NCBI GenBank assembly: GCA_903905505.1
Contig: CAIVGL010000004.1
Coordinates: forward strand, 118,034 to 182,033
Length of the DNA: 64,000 nt
Direction of reading: 5' to 3'
Source of the DNA: an uncultured Bacteroidia bacterium
GTDB taxonomy: Bacteria > Bacteroidota > Bacteroidia > Bacteroidales > Prolixibacteraceae
A program made the position numbers and the translations under genes. Positions 27,455-35,725 of this stretch are shown piece after piece; within the stretch, counting starts at the first letter, position 1; each line of letters opens with the position of its first letter. The notes below the pieces were generated by a model, which did no database searches, had not been told where the DNA came from, and was given only the letters and a program-made list of their open reading frames with translations.

Positions 27455-28413
27455 AAATAGATCATTGTATAAATATACAGTCGATAAATAAGATTATTCA
27501 ACTTTGTCTAGTCTTAGTCGCAAGTATCTCGCAAACAGTATATTGCCAGACATCCGCATTTAAAATGCAAGATACCGTGGCAGTTGTCGACAATGGGATT
27601 CTGACACTTAAGCTTGACTTAACCAGAGGTGGTGCCATATCCTATCTCTCGTTAACAGGCTCAACGCGGAATATTGTCAATATTTCAGACGAAGGGAGAT
27701 ATATTCAGCAATCGTATTATGCAGGAAATGGACTAAACAGGCAAGCTGAAGGTCAGTCTAAAGCTTGGTCACCATGGCCTTGGAACCCCATTCAAGTTGG
27801 AGACTACAATCGTCATCGAGCCCAGATACTAGACTACAAAAAAAATGGAAATCAGCTATATGTGAAATGTGTTCCAATGCTTTGGGATATGGATAACCGT
27901 CCAGCAGAGGCAGAGATGGAGCAATGGACAACCTTGGAAGGGTCGATCTTAAGGGTGCACAATAAGATTACCTGCCACCGAACGGATCAAATCTATCGCG
28001 ATAGTATTCTTTGTGACCAAGAGCTGCCGGCTGTCTATCCCATTTCAGCTTTAAAAAATCTCTATGCCTATATGGGCAAAGCCCCTTTTACAAATGATAA
28101 ACTGGACAACCCTACGGTTATCAATCTAGCAAGTGGCTTCTGGGGTAAGTATCCAACAGTCTCTGAACATTGGATGGCCTTTGTCGATGATAATCTTTGG
28201 GGTATGGGTATTTACAATGCGAAGTGCGAAAAGTTTTATGCTGGACTATCAGGAAAAATTGATGGAGAGGCTTTAAGTTCTTCCACATCCTATATTGCAC
28301 CGACAAAAAAAGCTATGCTTACGAAAAACTGCGTGTATGAATACGATTATGATGTGATCATAGGAACCCTTGCAGAGATTAGAAGTACGGTATATAAATT
28401 AAATAGAAAATAA
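27451..28413 (+). CDS. Secreted beta-rich protein of unknown function
   Basis: A 320-residue protein translationally coupled to the DUF4838 gene through an ATGA overlap of 4 bases. An N-terminal hydrophobic stretch (IIQLCLVLVASISQTVYCQ) serves as signal peptide. The rest alternates beta-type segments and resembles galactose-mutarotase-like beta-sandwich proteins (VVDNGILTLKLDLTRGGAISYLSLTGS), rich in aromatic residues (AWSPWPWNPIQVGDYNRHRAQ). I do not recognise a family. The coupling suggests it acts together with the DUF4838 proteins, perhaps as an epimerase, lyase-like enzyme or binding protein (inference). The stop codon is followed almost at once by a repeat array. Confidence 0.6.
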   Translation: MKIDHCINIQSINKIIQLCLVLVASISQTVYCQTSAFKMQDTVAVVDNGILTLKLDLTRGGAISYLSLTGSTRNIVNISDEGRYIQQSYYAGNGLNRQAEGQSKAWSPWPWNPIQVGDYNRHRAQILDYKKNGNQLYVKCVPMLWDMDNRPAEAEMEQWTTLEGSILRVHNKITCHRTDQIYRDSILCDQELPAVYPISALKNLYAYMGKAPFTNDKLDNPTVINLASGFWGKYPTVSEHWMAFVDDNLWGMGIYNAKCEKFYAGLSGKIDGEALSSSTSYIAPTKKAMLTKNCVYEYDYDVIIGTLAEIRSTVYKLNRK

Positions 28414-28414
28414 A

Positions 28415-28783
28415 AAAGAGAAACACAATAGGACTTCTAATGTGGCCTATGTGCCTAATGTGGTGAAGAAAAAAGAAACACAATAGACACAATAGGTTCT
28501 AATGCGGTTTCTAATGTGAACTATGTGCCTAATGTGGTGAAAAGAAACACAATAGGAAAAACACATAGACACAGTAGGTTCTAATGTGCTTTCTAATGTG
28601 GCCTATGTGCCTAATGTGGTGAAAAAAAGAAAAAACACAGTAGGGCACAATAGGAAAAACACAATAGACACAATAGGTTCTAATGCGGTTTCTAATGTGA
28701 TCTATGTGCCTAATGTGGTGAAAAAAAGAAAAAACACAGTAGGGCACAATAGGAAAAACACAATAGACACAGTAGGCCACATA
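28415..28783 (+). repeat. Array 3 of the CTA/TGTG inverted-word tandem repeat
   Basis: Same repeat family and orientation as the arrays at 1-540 and 1010-1288. GTGGTGAA cores lie at 28460, 28534, 28616 and 28715 (spacings 74, 82, 99). Words include TTCTAATGTG, GCCTATGTG, CCTAATGTG, CACAGTAGGG and CACAATAGG. Two units carry the variant TTCTAATGCG. The array starts directly after the preceding stop codon. Together with the array at 30245-30808 it brackets the amidohydrolase gene. Confidence 0.95.
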
Positions 28784-28843
28784 TGTTTTTAAATTATTAG
28801 CTTTAAACTTTGTACTAAACAACCTTGTGCTAAACGAATTATC
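28784..28843 (+). promoter_or_regulatory. Conserved leader between array 3 and the amidohydrolase gene
   Basis: The 60 bases from the end of the array to the ATG (TTTTTAAATTATTAGCTTTA ... ACCTTGTGCTAAACGAATTATC) are visibly related to the leader at 30809-30864, which also separates an array from a start codon. Shared blocks are AAATTATTAG, TTTA, ACAACC and GTGCTAAAC/GTACTGAAC followed by AATTAT. The conservation suggests a common promoter/translation leader or a duplicated junction. No clean -33/-7 pair is visible. Confidence 0.45.
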
Positions 28844-30205
28844 ATGAAAAAACCAATCTTATTCATCGTACTTTTTGTGGCCTTCGGACTTTCTTTGAAG
28901 GCGCAGGTCCAAGTTAAGGCTGCACCAGCTGCAGGTTTTGAGCAACGAATAAAATCGTATGTCGACAAGATGAAAGTCGTCGATACCCATGAGCACCTTG
29001 AGGATCAGGCGGGCTGGATAAGACCTGGCAAATTAGACTTTATGTTGTTATTACAGCACTACGCCTACGACGATATCCGCTCAGCAGGGATGCCCAAACA
29101 AACATTCAACACCTTGCTGACCGACTCTCTAACGGTGATGGAGAAATGGAATATCTTAAAACCCTATTGGCAACAAACATTTAACACCGCCTATTGTCGT
29201 GCGGCATTGCTGACAGCCGATAAGCTATTTGGCATTAAAGATTTGAACGAAAATACCGTTGAACCATTATCTGCTAAGATAAAACAAGCCTATCAGACCG
29301 ATTGGTACAATACCGTTTTAAATGAAAAGTGTAACATTGATTACTTTCTTGTTGATGAAGACAAAACCATGCTTTCTGACCCCAAAACGTTTAAACATGT
29401 AAAGCGTTTGGGAGAGTTTATTTTTGCCGTATCAGCGCAAAAAATTGAAGGGATAGCCAAAGAGCAAAATACCTCCATCCGTAATCTTGATGATTTTGTA
29501 ACGGCTTTAGGGGTGACGTTCCACAAAGCTTTAGCGCATAATAATGTTGCCATTAAGATTGGTGTTGCCTACGAACGCGACCTCTATTTTGAAGATGTCA
29601 GCAAGGAGAAGGCGGAAGAGGTGTTTCGTAAAATCATGGCATTACCTGCAGGACAAATACTCAAATACAATGGGCCGGAGATAAAACCATTGCAGGATTA
29701 TATGGTTCATCGGATCTTAGATCTTGCTAGAGAAACGAATACGCCGATTCAATTTCATACTGGGCTTCAGGCGGGTGATGGGAACTATATCGATAACTCA
29801 AATCCAACGCACCTCACCAATCTATTTTTAAAATACCGAGACGTAAAATTTATTCTGTTTCATGGAGGATATCCATTCGGAGGCGAGTTAGCTGCTGTCG
29901 CCAAAGGATTTAAAAATGTATATATCGATATGTGCTGGCTGTATATCATTTCACCATCCTATAGCATCCGTTACCTACACGAGTGGCTCGAAACCGTGCC
30001 AGCCAGTAAGATTATGGCTTTTGGTGGCGACTTCCGGAATGTAGAAAATGTATATGGACATCTCTTGTTTGCCAAACAGATCGTCACAAAAGTGTTGGCA
30101 GAAAAAGTACGAGATGGCTATTTTACCGAACAAGAAGCATTAAAGATTGCGCAGCTAATCCTTCATGATAATGCTGTTCGGATTCTAAACTTGAATAAAA
30201 ACTAA
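28844..30205 (+). CDS. Secreted amidohydrolase-2 family metal-dependent hydrolase
   Basis: A 453-residue protein with a signal peptide ending about SLKAQ (residue 21). It is a TIM-barrel metallohydrolase: VVDTHEHLED (H49, H51) supplies the first two ligands, IQFHTGLQAG and FILFHGGYPFGG two more histidines, and MAFGGDFRN the C-terminal aspartate. The arrangement matches PF04909 and is related to uronate isomerase-like enzymes. Family reactions include decarboxylation, lactone hydrolysis and deacetylation; the reaction here is not determinable. The gene stands alone between two repeat arrays in the same orientation, with its own leader, as a distinct cassette in the locus. Confidence 0.8.
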   Translation: MKKPILFIVLFVAFGLSLKAQVQVKAAPAAGFEQRIKSYVDKMKVVDTHEHLEDQAGWIRPGKLDFMLLLQHYAYDDIRSAGMPKQTFNTLLTDSLTVMEKWNILKPYWQQTFNTAYCRAALLTADKLFGIKDLNENTVEPLSAKIKQAYQTDWYNTVLNEKCNIDYFLVDEDKTMLSDPKTFKHVKRLGEFIFAVSAQKIEGIAKEQNTSIRNLDDFVTALGVTFHKALAHNNVAIKIGVAYERDLYFEDVSKEKAEEVFRKIMALPAGQILKYNGPEIKPLQDYMVHRILDLARETNTPIQFHTGLQAGDGNYIDNSNPTHLTNLFLKYRDVKFILFHGGYPFGGELAAVAKGFKNVYIDMCWLYIISPSYSIRYLHEWLETVPASKIMAFGGDFRNVENVYGHLLFAKQIVTKVLAEKVRDGYFTEQEALKIAQLILHDNAVRILNLNKN

Positions 30206-30244
30206 AAAATGGAACCTTTGAGAAAGACACTCACCAGCATCCTT

Positions 30245-30808
30245 GTTCTAATGTGCCTAATGTGGTGAAAAATTAAACACAATAGATTCTAATGTGATCT
30301 ATGTGCCTATGTGGTGAAAAGAAAAAAAATAAACACAATAGGACACAGTAGGAAAAACACAGTAGACACAATAGGGTTTCTAATGTGATCTATGTGCCTA
30401 ATGTGGTGAAAGAAAAAAATAAACACAATAGGCACAGTAGGAAAAACACAGTAGACACAATAGGGTTTCTAATGTGAACTATGTGCCTAATGTGGTGAAA
30501 GAAAAAAATAAACACAATAGGCACAGTAGGAAAAACACAGTAGACACAATAGGGTTTCTAATGTGAACTATGTGCCTATGTGGTGAAAGAAAAAAATAAA
30601 CACAATAGGCACAGTAGGAAAAACACAGTAGACACAATAGGTTCTAATGTGCTTTCTAATGTGATCTATGTGCCTATGTGGTGAAAGAAAAAAAGAAACA
30701 CAATAGGACACAGTAGGAAAAACACAGTAGACACAATAGGGTTTCTAATGTGATCTATGTGCCTATGTGGTGAAAGAAAAAAAGAAACACAATAGGACAC
30801 ATAGGGTT
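30245..30808 (+). repeat. Array 4 of the CTA/TGTG inverted-word tandem repeat
   Basis: The longest complete array, with seven GTGGTGAAA cores at 30262, 30311, 30403, 30492, 30580, 30678 and 30767. Spacings are 49, 92, 89, 88, 98 and 89. Units of 88-89 differ from units of 98 by one extra word of about 10 bases (CTTTCTAATGTG), so length changes happen word by word. In this array most right-hand words read CACAGTAGG and the spacer reads GAAAGAAAAAAATAAA. Immediately upstream (30206-30244) is an unremarkable 39-base spacer after the amidohydrolase stop. Confidence 0.95.
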
Positions 30809-30864
30809 TTAAAATTATTAGTTTTACAGTTGAATACAACCAACAGTGTACTGAACAAATTATT
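30809..30864 (+). promoter_or_regulatory. Conserved leader between array 4 and the GH2 gene
   Basis: TTTTAAAATTATTAGTTTTA followed by CAGTTGAATACAACCAACAG and TGTACTGAACAAATTATT precedes the ATG. It aligns with the leader at 28784-28843 and keeps the same position relative to array and start codon. The central AGTTGAATACAACC includes a short inverted repeat (GTTG/CAAC). Probably a promoter and 5' leader; there is no perfect TAnnTTTG match. Confidence 0.45.
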
Positions 30865-33300
30865 ATGAAAAGAATAAAATATTTAATTATCCTTATTTGC
30901 CTCTCAGCAATAGAATTAATGGCCCAGCCAGCAGGACGTGAAAATTTCGATGCAGACTGGAAATTTCACCTCGGGGATGTTTCTGGAGCACAAATTCCTG
31001 GATATTCCGATTGGAATTGGAGAGGACTTGATCTGCCTCACGACTGGAGTATTGAAGGGAGTTTTAAGCCCGACAACCCAGCTACCAATGCTGGAGGCTC
31101 GTTGCCAGGTGGCATTGGATGGTACCGGAAAACATTCAAAGTCAACAATGCTCAAACCAAGCATCGCTTTATCATGTTTGATGGAGTCTATCAGAATAGT
31201 ACCGTATGGGTAAATGGTCATCTATTAGGGAATAGACCTTATGGATATTCAACATTTCAGTACGATATGACTCCATTCTTGACAGATGGAGATAATGTGA
31301 TTGCGGTGAAAGTAGATAATTCACTGCAGCCCAATTCAAGATGGTACTCCGGTTCAGGAATCTATCGACATGTGTGGCTATCGACCACTTCACCGATTCA
31401 CGTCAATCAATGGGGAACATTTGTTACAACCCCTAAAATAAATGGTAAAGAGGCACAAGTACAAGTGGAGACCTCCATTACCAATGAAAAATCGGGAAAA
31501 GCAGACCTGCGGATCGTCTCGTCTATTGTTGATCGTAATGGGAAAAAGATCACCAGTCAGACGCAGAACCAAAAAATTGGTCCAAATGGTCAACTTAAAA
31601 TCAACACCACGCTTAACCTAACGAATCCATCCCTTTGGAGCATCGAAAATCCCAATCTTTATCAGTTGGTTAGCGAGATCTACCAAGGCAAGGAGCTTAA
31701 AGATAAATACCTTACAACTTTTGGCGTGCGCACCATTGCTTTCCGTTCGGATAGTGGGTTTTTCTTGAATAACAAATGCGTTAAGGTCTTAGGGGCCTGT
31801 CAGCATCACGACTTAGGAAGCATCGGAGCAGCCGTAAATACCCGTGCGTTGACTCGTCAATTGGAGATCCTCAAAAGTATGGGCTGCAATGGGATACGAA
31901 CCAGTCATAATCCACCAGCACCCGAACTTTTAGATCTTTGCGATAAAATGGGATTTGTAGTGATGGATGAAGCCTTTGATGTTTGGTACCTCGAAAAGAT
32001 GAAGTACGATTATCACATCTATTTTAAAGAGTGGCACGAGCGCGACTTAGCCGATATGGTCCTGCGCGATCGAAACCATCCCTCGATCTTTTTGTATAGT
32101 ATCGGGAATGAGATACCCGAGAAAAATCACACCAAATATGGGGGAGCTGCCATAGCAAAAGAACTGGATGGCATCATAAAAAAATACGACAAGACTCGCT
32201 TTACGACCTCCGCCTTCGCTGGTGTTTGGCGTGCCGACACCACCTTTATGTCCGATAAAGTTGATGTCATTGGAATCAACTATACCGTTGAGCGCTATCC
32301 GGAAGAGAAAGCAAAACATCCGAAAGGATATTTCATCGCCAGCGAGACAACATCCTCATTAAGCAGCAGAGGGATCTACCACTTCCCTGCCGACTCAGCG
32401 ATTGTTAAGCATCCAGATTTACAGTGCTCATCATTCGATAATCATTCGACCTCTTACGATCGACCTTGGACAAATATTACCCAAACAACCTGGCGTGAAG
32501 TCAAAAATACACCCTACGTAGCTGGACTATTTATATGGACAGGCTTCGATTATTATGGAGAACCTGCCTACCCCTATCCTTGCATATCGGCAAGTTATGG
32601 AGCAGTCGACCTTTGCGGATTCCCGAAAGATGTTTTCTATTTTTATCAATCACAATGGACAGCTGAACCCGTTCTTCACCTGCTGCCTCATTGGAATTGG
32701 GAACCAGGTAAGCTAATCGATGTGGTGGCATACACCAACTGTGATGAGGTCAAGTTATTCCTGAATGACAAATTAATTAGTGCGCAATCGTTTGCGAATA
32801 CCAGCATGGATTATATCACCAGTCAATGGGATAAAGTAATTAGCTTAGGAGTTGATAAACGGTTGTCACTGGTTTGGAAGATACCATTTGCCCCAGGGAC
32901 CTTAAGAGCGGAAGGGTATAAGAATGGCAAATTAATAGCCACCGATAAAGTTGTTACAGCCGGTGATCCCGCGAAGATTGAGCTTAGCGCTGATCGTTCT
33001 GCTATTTCAGCCGACGGCGTCGACTTAAGCTATATTAAAGTTAAGATAACCGATAAAAATGGAGTTGTCGTTCCAAATGCCGATAATCTAGTTCATTTTT
33101 CTATTGAAGGAGAAGGTAAAATCGTGGGCGTTGGGAATGGTAATCCGATCAGTTTGGAGTCGGCAAAAGGGAGTGAAAGAAGCGCATTTAGTGGCCTATG
33201 TCAGGCGGTGGTGCAAAGCACTCACAAAGCTGGGAACATTGTTCTGAGCGCTTCATCCGTGGGATTATCGAATGAGAAAATTATACTAACAAGCAAGTAA
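30865..33300 (+). CDS. Glycoside hydrolase family 2 (beta-galactosidase type), copy 1
   Basis: An 811-residue secreted enzyme; signal peptide to about LMA (residue 20). The GH2 sugar-binding domain (about 28-175) has LDLPHDWSIEG, GGIGWYRKTF, FDGVYQNSTVWVNGHLLG. It is followed by the immunoglobulin-like domain (176-290) and the TIM barrel. The barrel has RDRNHPSIFLYSIGNEI (acid/base E416), IASETTS (nucleophile E494) and GLFIWTGFDYYGEP. A DUF4982-type domain and a Big-like C-terminal domain (KIELSADRSAISADGVDLSY) complete it. Likely beta-galactosidase, although beta-glucuronidase or mannosidase are possible. It follows repeat array 4 and its leader, and its paralogue starts 19 bases later. Confidence 0.87.
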   Translation: MKRIKYLIILICLSAIELMAQPAGRENFDADWKFHLGDVSGAQIPGYSDWNWRGLDLPHDWSIEGSFKPDNPATNAGGSLPGGIGWYRKTFKVNNAQTKHRFIMFDGVYQNSTVWVNGHLLGNRPYGYSTFQYDMTPFLTDGDNVIAVKVDNSLQPNSRWYSGSGIYRHVWLSTTSPIHVNQWGTFVTTPKINGKEAQVQVETSITNEKSGKADLRIVSSIVDRNGKKITSQTQNQKIGPNGQLKINTTLNLTNPSLWSIENPNLYQLVSEIYQGKELKDKYLTTFGVRTIAFRSDSGFFLNNKCVKVLGACQHHDLGSIGAAVNTRALTRQLEILKSMGCNGIRTSHNPPAPELLDLCDKMGFVVMDEAFDVWYLEKMKYDYHIYFKEWHERDLADMVLRDRNHPSIFLYSIGNEIPEKNHTKYGGAAIAKELDGIIKKYDKTRFTTSAFAGVWRADTTFMSDKVDVIGINYTVERYPEEKAKHPKGYFIASETTSSLSSRGIYHFPADSAIVKHPDLQCSSFDNHSTSYDRPWTNITQTTWREVKNTPYVAGLFIWTGFDYYGEPAYPYPCISASYGAVDLCGFPKDVFYFYQSQWTAEPVLHLLPHWNWEPGKLIDVVAYTNCDEVKLFLNDKLISAQSFANTSMDYITSQWDKVISLGVDKRLSLVWKIPFAPGTLRAEGYKNGKLIATDKVVTAGDPAKIELSADRSAISADGVDLSYIKVKITDKNGVVVPNADNLVHFSIEGEGKIVGVGNGNPISLESAKGSERSAFSGLCQAVVQSTHKAGNIVLSASSVGLSNEKIILTSK

Positions 33301-33319
33301 TTTAAACCTCTAATACAAC

Positions 33320-35698
33320 ATGAAAAAATCACTTTTTATCCTATTGTTCGTTTGCTGTTCAGCATTCACACAACTGCTAGCACAGCCTTCAGGCAGAGTA
33401 AATTTTGATGCTAACTGGAAATTTCATTTAGGAGATTTAGCGGGAGCAGAGCAACCTACGTTTAACGATCAGAATTGGCGGCAGCTCGATCTTCCGCACG
33501 ACTGGAGTATAGAGGGGACCTTTCGACCAGACAACCCTTCCGGACATCAAGGTGGATTATTGCCAGGTGGTATCGGCTGGTATCGGAAAGGTATGAATCT
33601 CTCAGGAACGAGCGGCAAGAAGTATTTTATCGTACTTGATGGGGCATATAAAAATAGCAGCGTATATATGAATGGTCATCTTTTGGGAACTAGACCATAC
33701 GGCTATGCCACATTTCAATATGATCTAACACCCTATCTTCAGGAAGGGAATAATGTAATCGCGGTTAAAGTTGACAATTCGAAGCAGCCTGATTCAAGAT
33801 GGTACACCGGCGCTGGAATCTACCGCCATGTTTGGTTAGATACCACTTCGCCAATCTATGTCGCACAATGGGGGACTTTCGTGACAACACCCAAAGTATC
33901 GTCAAAAGAGGCCACTGTAAATGTGGCAACTACGATTAAAAACGACACAAAAGAGCGAAGTTCACTACGCATAGTGTCAACTATTGTTGACCAATCGGGA
34001 AAACAAATTGCGACTAAAGCGCAAACACAATTGGCAGCTCCGAATTCAAAAATCACCCTAAACACAAATCTGTTAATCAATTCTCCTGCACTTTGGGACA
34101 TCGAAAATCCTAATTTGTACGAATTAGTCACAACGATCTACAAAGGGAAAGAGCTAAAGGACACCTACAAAACAACATTTGGCGTTCGCACCATTGCCTT
34201 TAAAGCAGATAGCGGATTTTTCTTAAATGGGAAGAATGTAAAAGTTCTTGGGGTATGTAACCACCACGACTTAGGCAGCTTAGGTGCAGCCCTTAACGAC
34301 CGTGCCTTGCAACGCCAATTGGAACTCTTGAAATCAATGGGTTGCAATGCCATTCGGTGTAGTCATAATTTAATGGCACCCGAATTGTTAGCCCTTTGCG
34401 ACAAAATGGGCTTCTTGGTTATGGATGAGACTTTCGACTCGTGGTATATTGGTAAAGATGCGGCACCCTTTGGATTTCAAAATTATTTCAAGGATTGGCA
34501 TGCCCGTGAGATTACCGATATGGTTGTGCGAGATCGGAACCATCCATCTATCATATTATGGAGTATCGGAAATGAGATTAAGGAACAATGGTTTCCTAAA
34601 AGCACCAACGGAGGTGAGATTGCACGAGAACTTGTTGGACTAATCAAAGAACTGGATACGACACGCTTCACCACCTCAGCCTTTAATTTCTCACGCGACG
34701 CCGAGAAGAAAGGGATGACAGCAGCCGTCGATGTGGTAGGTTTTAACTATACCATTGATGCCTATGATGAATTTAAGAAAAATCATCCAAACTGGTTGTA
34801 TATCGCTAGCGAGACAACATCCCAGTTTGATAGTCGTGGGGTTTACCATTTTACCTTAGACACCTTAGTGAAAACCTTTAAGGATTGCCAAGCCTCTGCT
34901 TTTGATGATGCTGGTGGAGGAACGACGCATGAGGAAGCATGGAAAGCGGTGAAAGATCGATCGTACATGTCAGGAATGTTTATATGGACTGGCTTCGATT
35001 ACATTGGAGAACCAGCACCCTACGGTGATTTAGCTGTCAGCTCCTATTTCGGCATCTTCGACCTCTGTGGATTTCCAAAGGATGCCTATTATTTTTACAA
35101 GAGCCAATGGACAGCTGAGCCGATGGTACATATACTGCCTCATTGGAATTGGAAAGAAGGTCAGCAAATTGATGTGGTTGGCTATACGAACTGTGACGAG
35201 GTTAAACTATACCTAAATAATAAACTGATCGGCGCCAAAGACTTTAAAAATTCCGATCGTTTAATTCTGCGTTGGAAAGTTCCATTCACTGCTGGAAATC
35301 TAAAAGCCGAAGGGTATAAAAATGGGAAATTAGTTGCCACAGACGAAGTTAAAACGGCAGGTGAAGCTGCGAAGATCGAACTCACCGCCGACCGAAAAAA
35401 TATCACTGCAGACGGCAAAGATCTCTCTTTTATCACCGTGAAAATTACCGATGCCAATGGTATTGCAGTGCCAGATGCCGACAACCTAGTTCAATTTGAG
35501 CTAGAAGGGGCCGGCAAGATTGTGGGTGTTGGCAATGGCAATGCCATGAGTCAAGAGTCGGCAAAAAGCAATGAGCGAAAAGCCTTTAGTGGACTGTGCC
35601 AGGTGATTATTCAAAGCACCGGAGATAAAGGAGCCGTTACCTTAAAAGCTAAATCACTTGGATTAGAGAGCCAAAAAATTATCGTAACCTGCCAGTAA
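33320..35698 (+). CDS. Glycoside hydrolase family 2 (beta-galactosidase type), copy 2
   Basis: A 792-residue tandem paralogue of the preceding GH2, co-transcribed. Signal peptide to about LLAQ (residue 22). Same domain order: sugar-binding, Ig-like, TIM barrel with RDRNHPSIILWSIGNEI (E419) and IASETTSQ (E498), DUF4982-like, and a Big-like domain (KIELTADRKNITADGKDLSF). The two copies agree closely in the C-terminal domains but differ around the active-site entrance (SWYIGKDAAPFGFQNYFKDW against VWYLEKMKYDYHIYFKEW), which implies different substrate preference. Convergent with the minus-strand beta-helix gene 28 bases downstream; no terminator hairpin is visible between them. Confidence 0.87.
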   Translation: MKKSLFILLFVCCSAFTQLLAQPSGRVNFDANWKFHLGDLAGAEQPTFNDQNWRQLDLPHDWSIEGTFRPDNPSGHQGGLLPGGIGWYRKGMNLSGTSGKKYFIVLDGAYKNSSVYMNGHLLGTRPYGYATFQYDLTPYLQEGNNVIAVKVDNSKQPDSRWYTGAGIYRHVWLDTTSPIYVAQWGTFVTTPKVSSKEATVNVATTIKNDTKERSSLRIVSTIVDQSGKQIATKAQTQLAAPNSKITLNTNLLINSPALWDIENPNLYELVTTIYKGKELKDTYKTTFGVRTIAFKADSGFFLNGKNVKVLGVCNHHDLGSLGAALNDRALQRQLELLKSMGCNAIRCSHNLMAPELLALCDKMGFLVMDETFDSWYIGKDAAPFGFQNYFKDWHAREITDMVVRDRNHPSIILWSIGNEIKEQWFPKSTNGGEIARELVGLIKELDTTRFTTSAFNFSRDAEKKGMTAAVDVVGFNYTIDAYDEFKKNHPNWLYIASETTSQFDSRGVYHFTLDTLVKTFKDCQASAFDDAGGGTTHEEAWKAVKDRSYMSGMFIWTGFDYIGEPAPYGDLAVSSYFGIFDLCGFPKDAYYFYKSQWTAEPMVHILPHWNWKEGQQIDVVGYTNCDEVKLYLNNKLIGAKDFKNSDRLILRWKVPFTAGNLKAEGYKNGKLVATDEVKTAGEAAKIELTADRKNITADGKDLSFITVKITDANGIAVPDADNLVQFELEGAGKIVGVGNGNAMSQESAKSNERKAFSGLCQVIIQSTGDKGAVTLKAKSLGLESQKIIVTCQ

Positions 35699-35725
35699 TG
35701 GCTGAGTGGATAATTGCGAATCCGA

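Noticed and set aside
28529..28822. Reading frames on both strands within array 3
   Set aside because: Repeat translation again, with tyrosine/cysteine/valine-rich or asparagine/lysine-rich low-complexity peptides and no start context; the two frames overlap on opposite strands.
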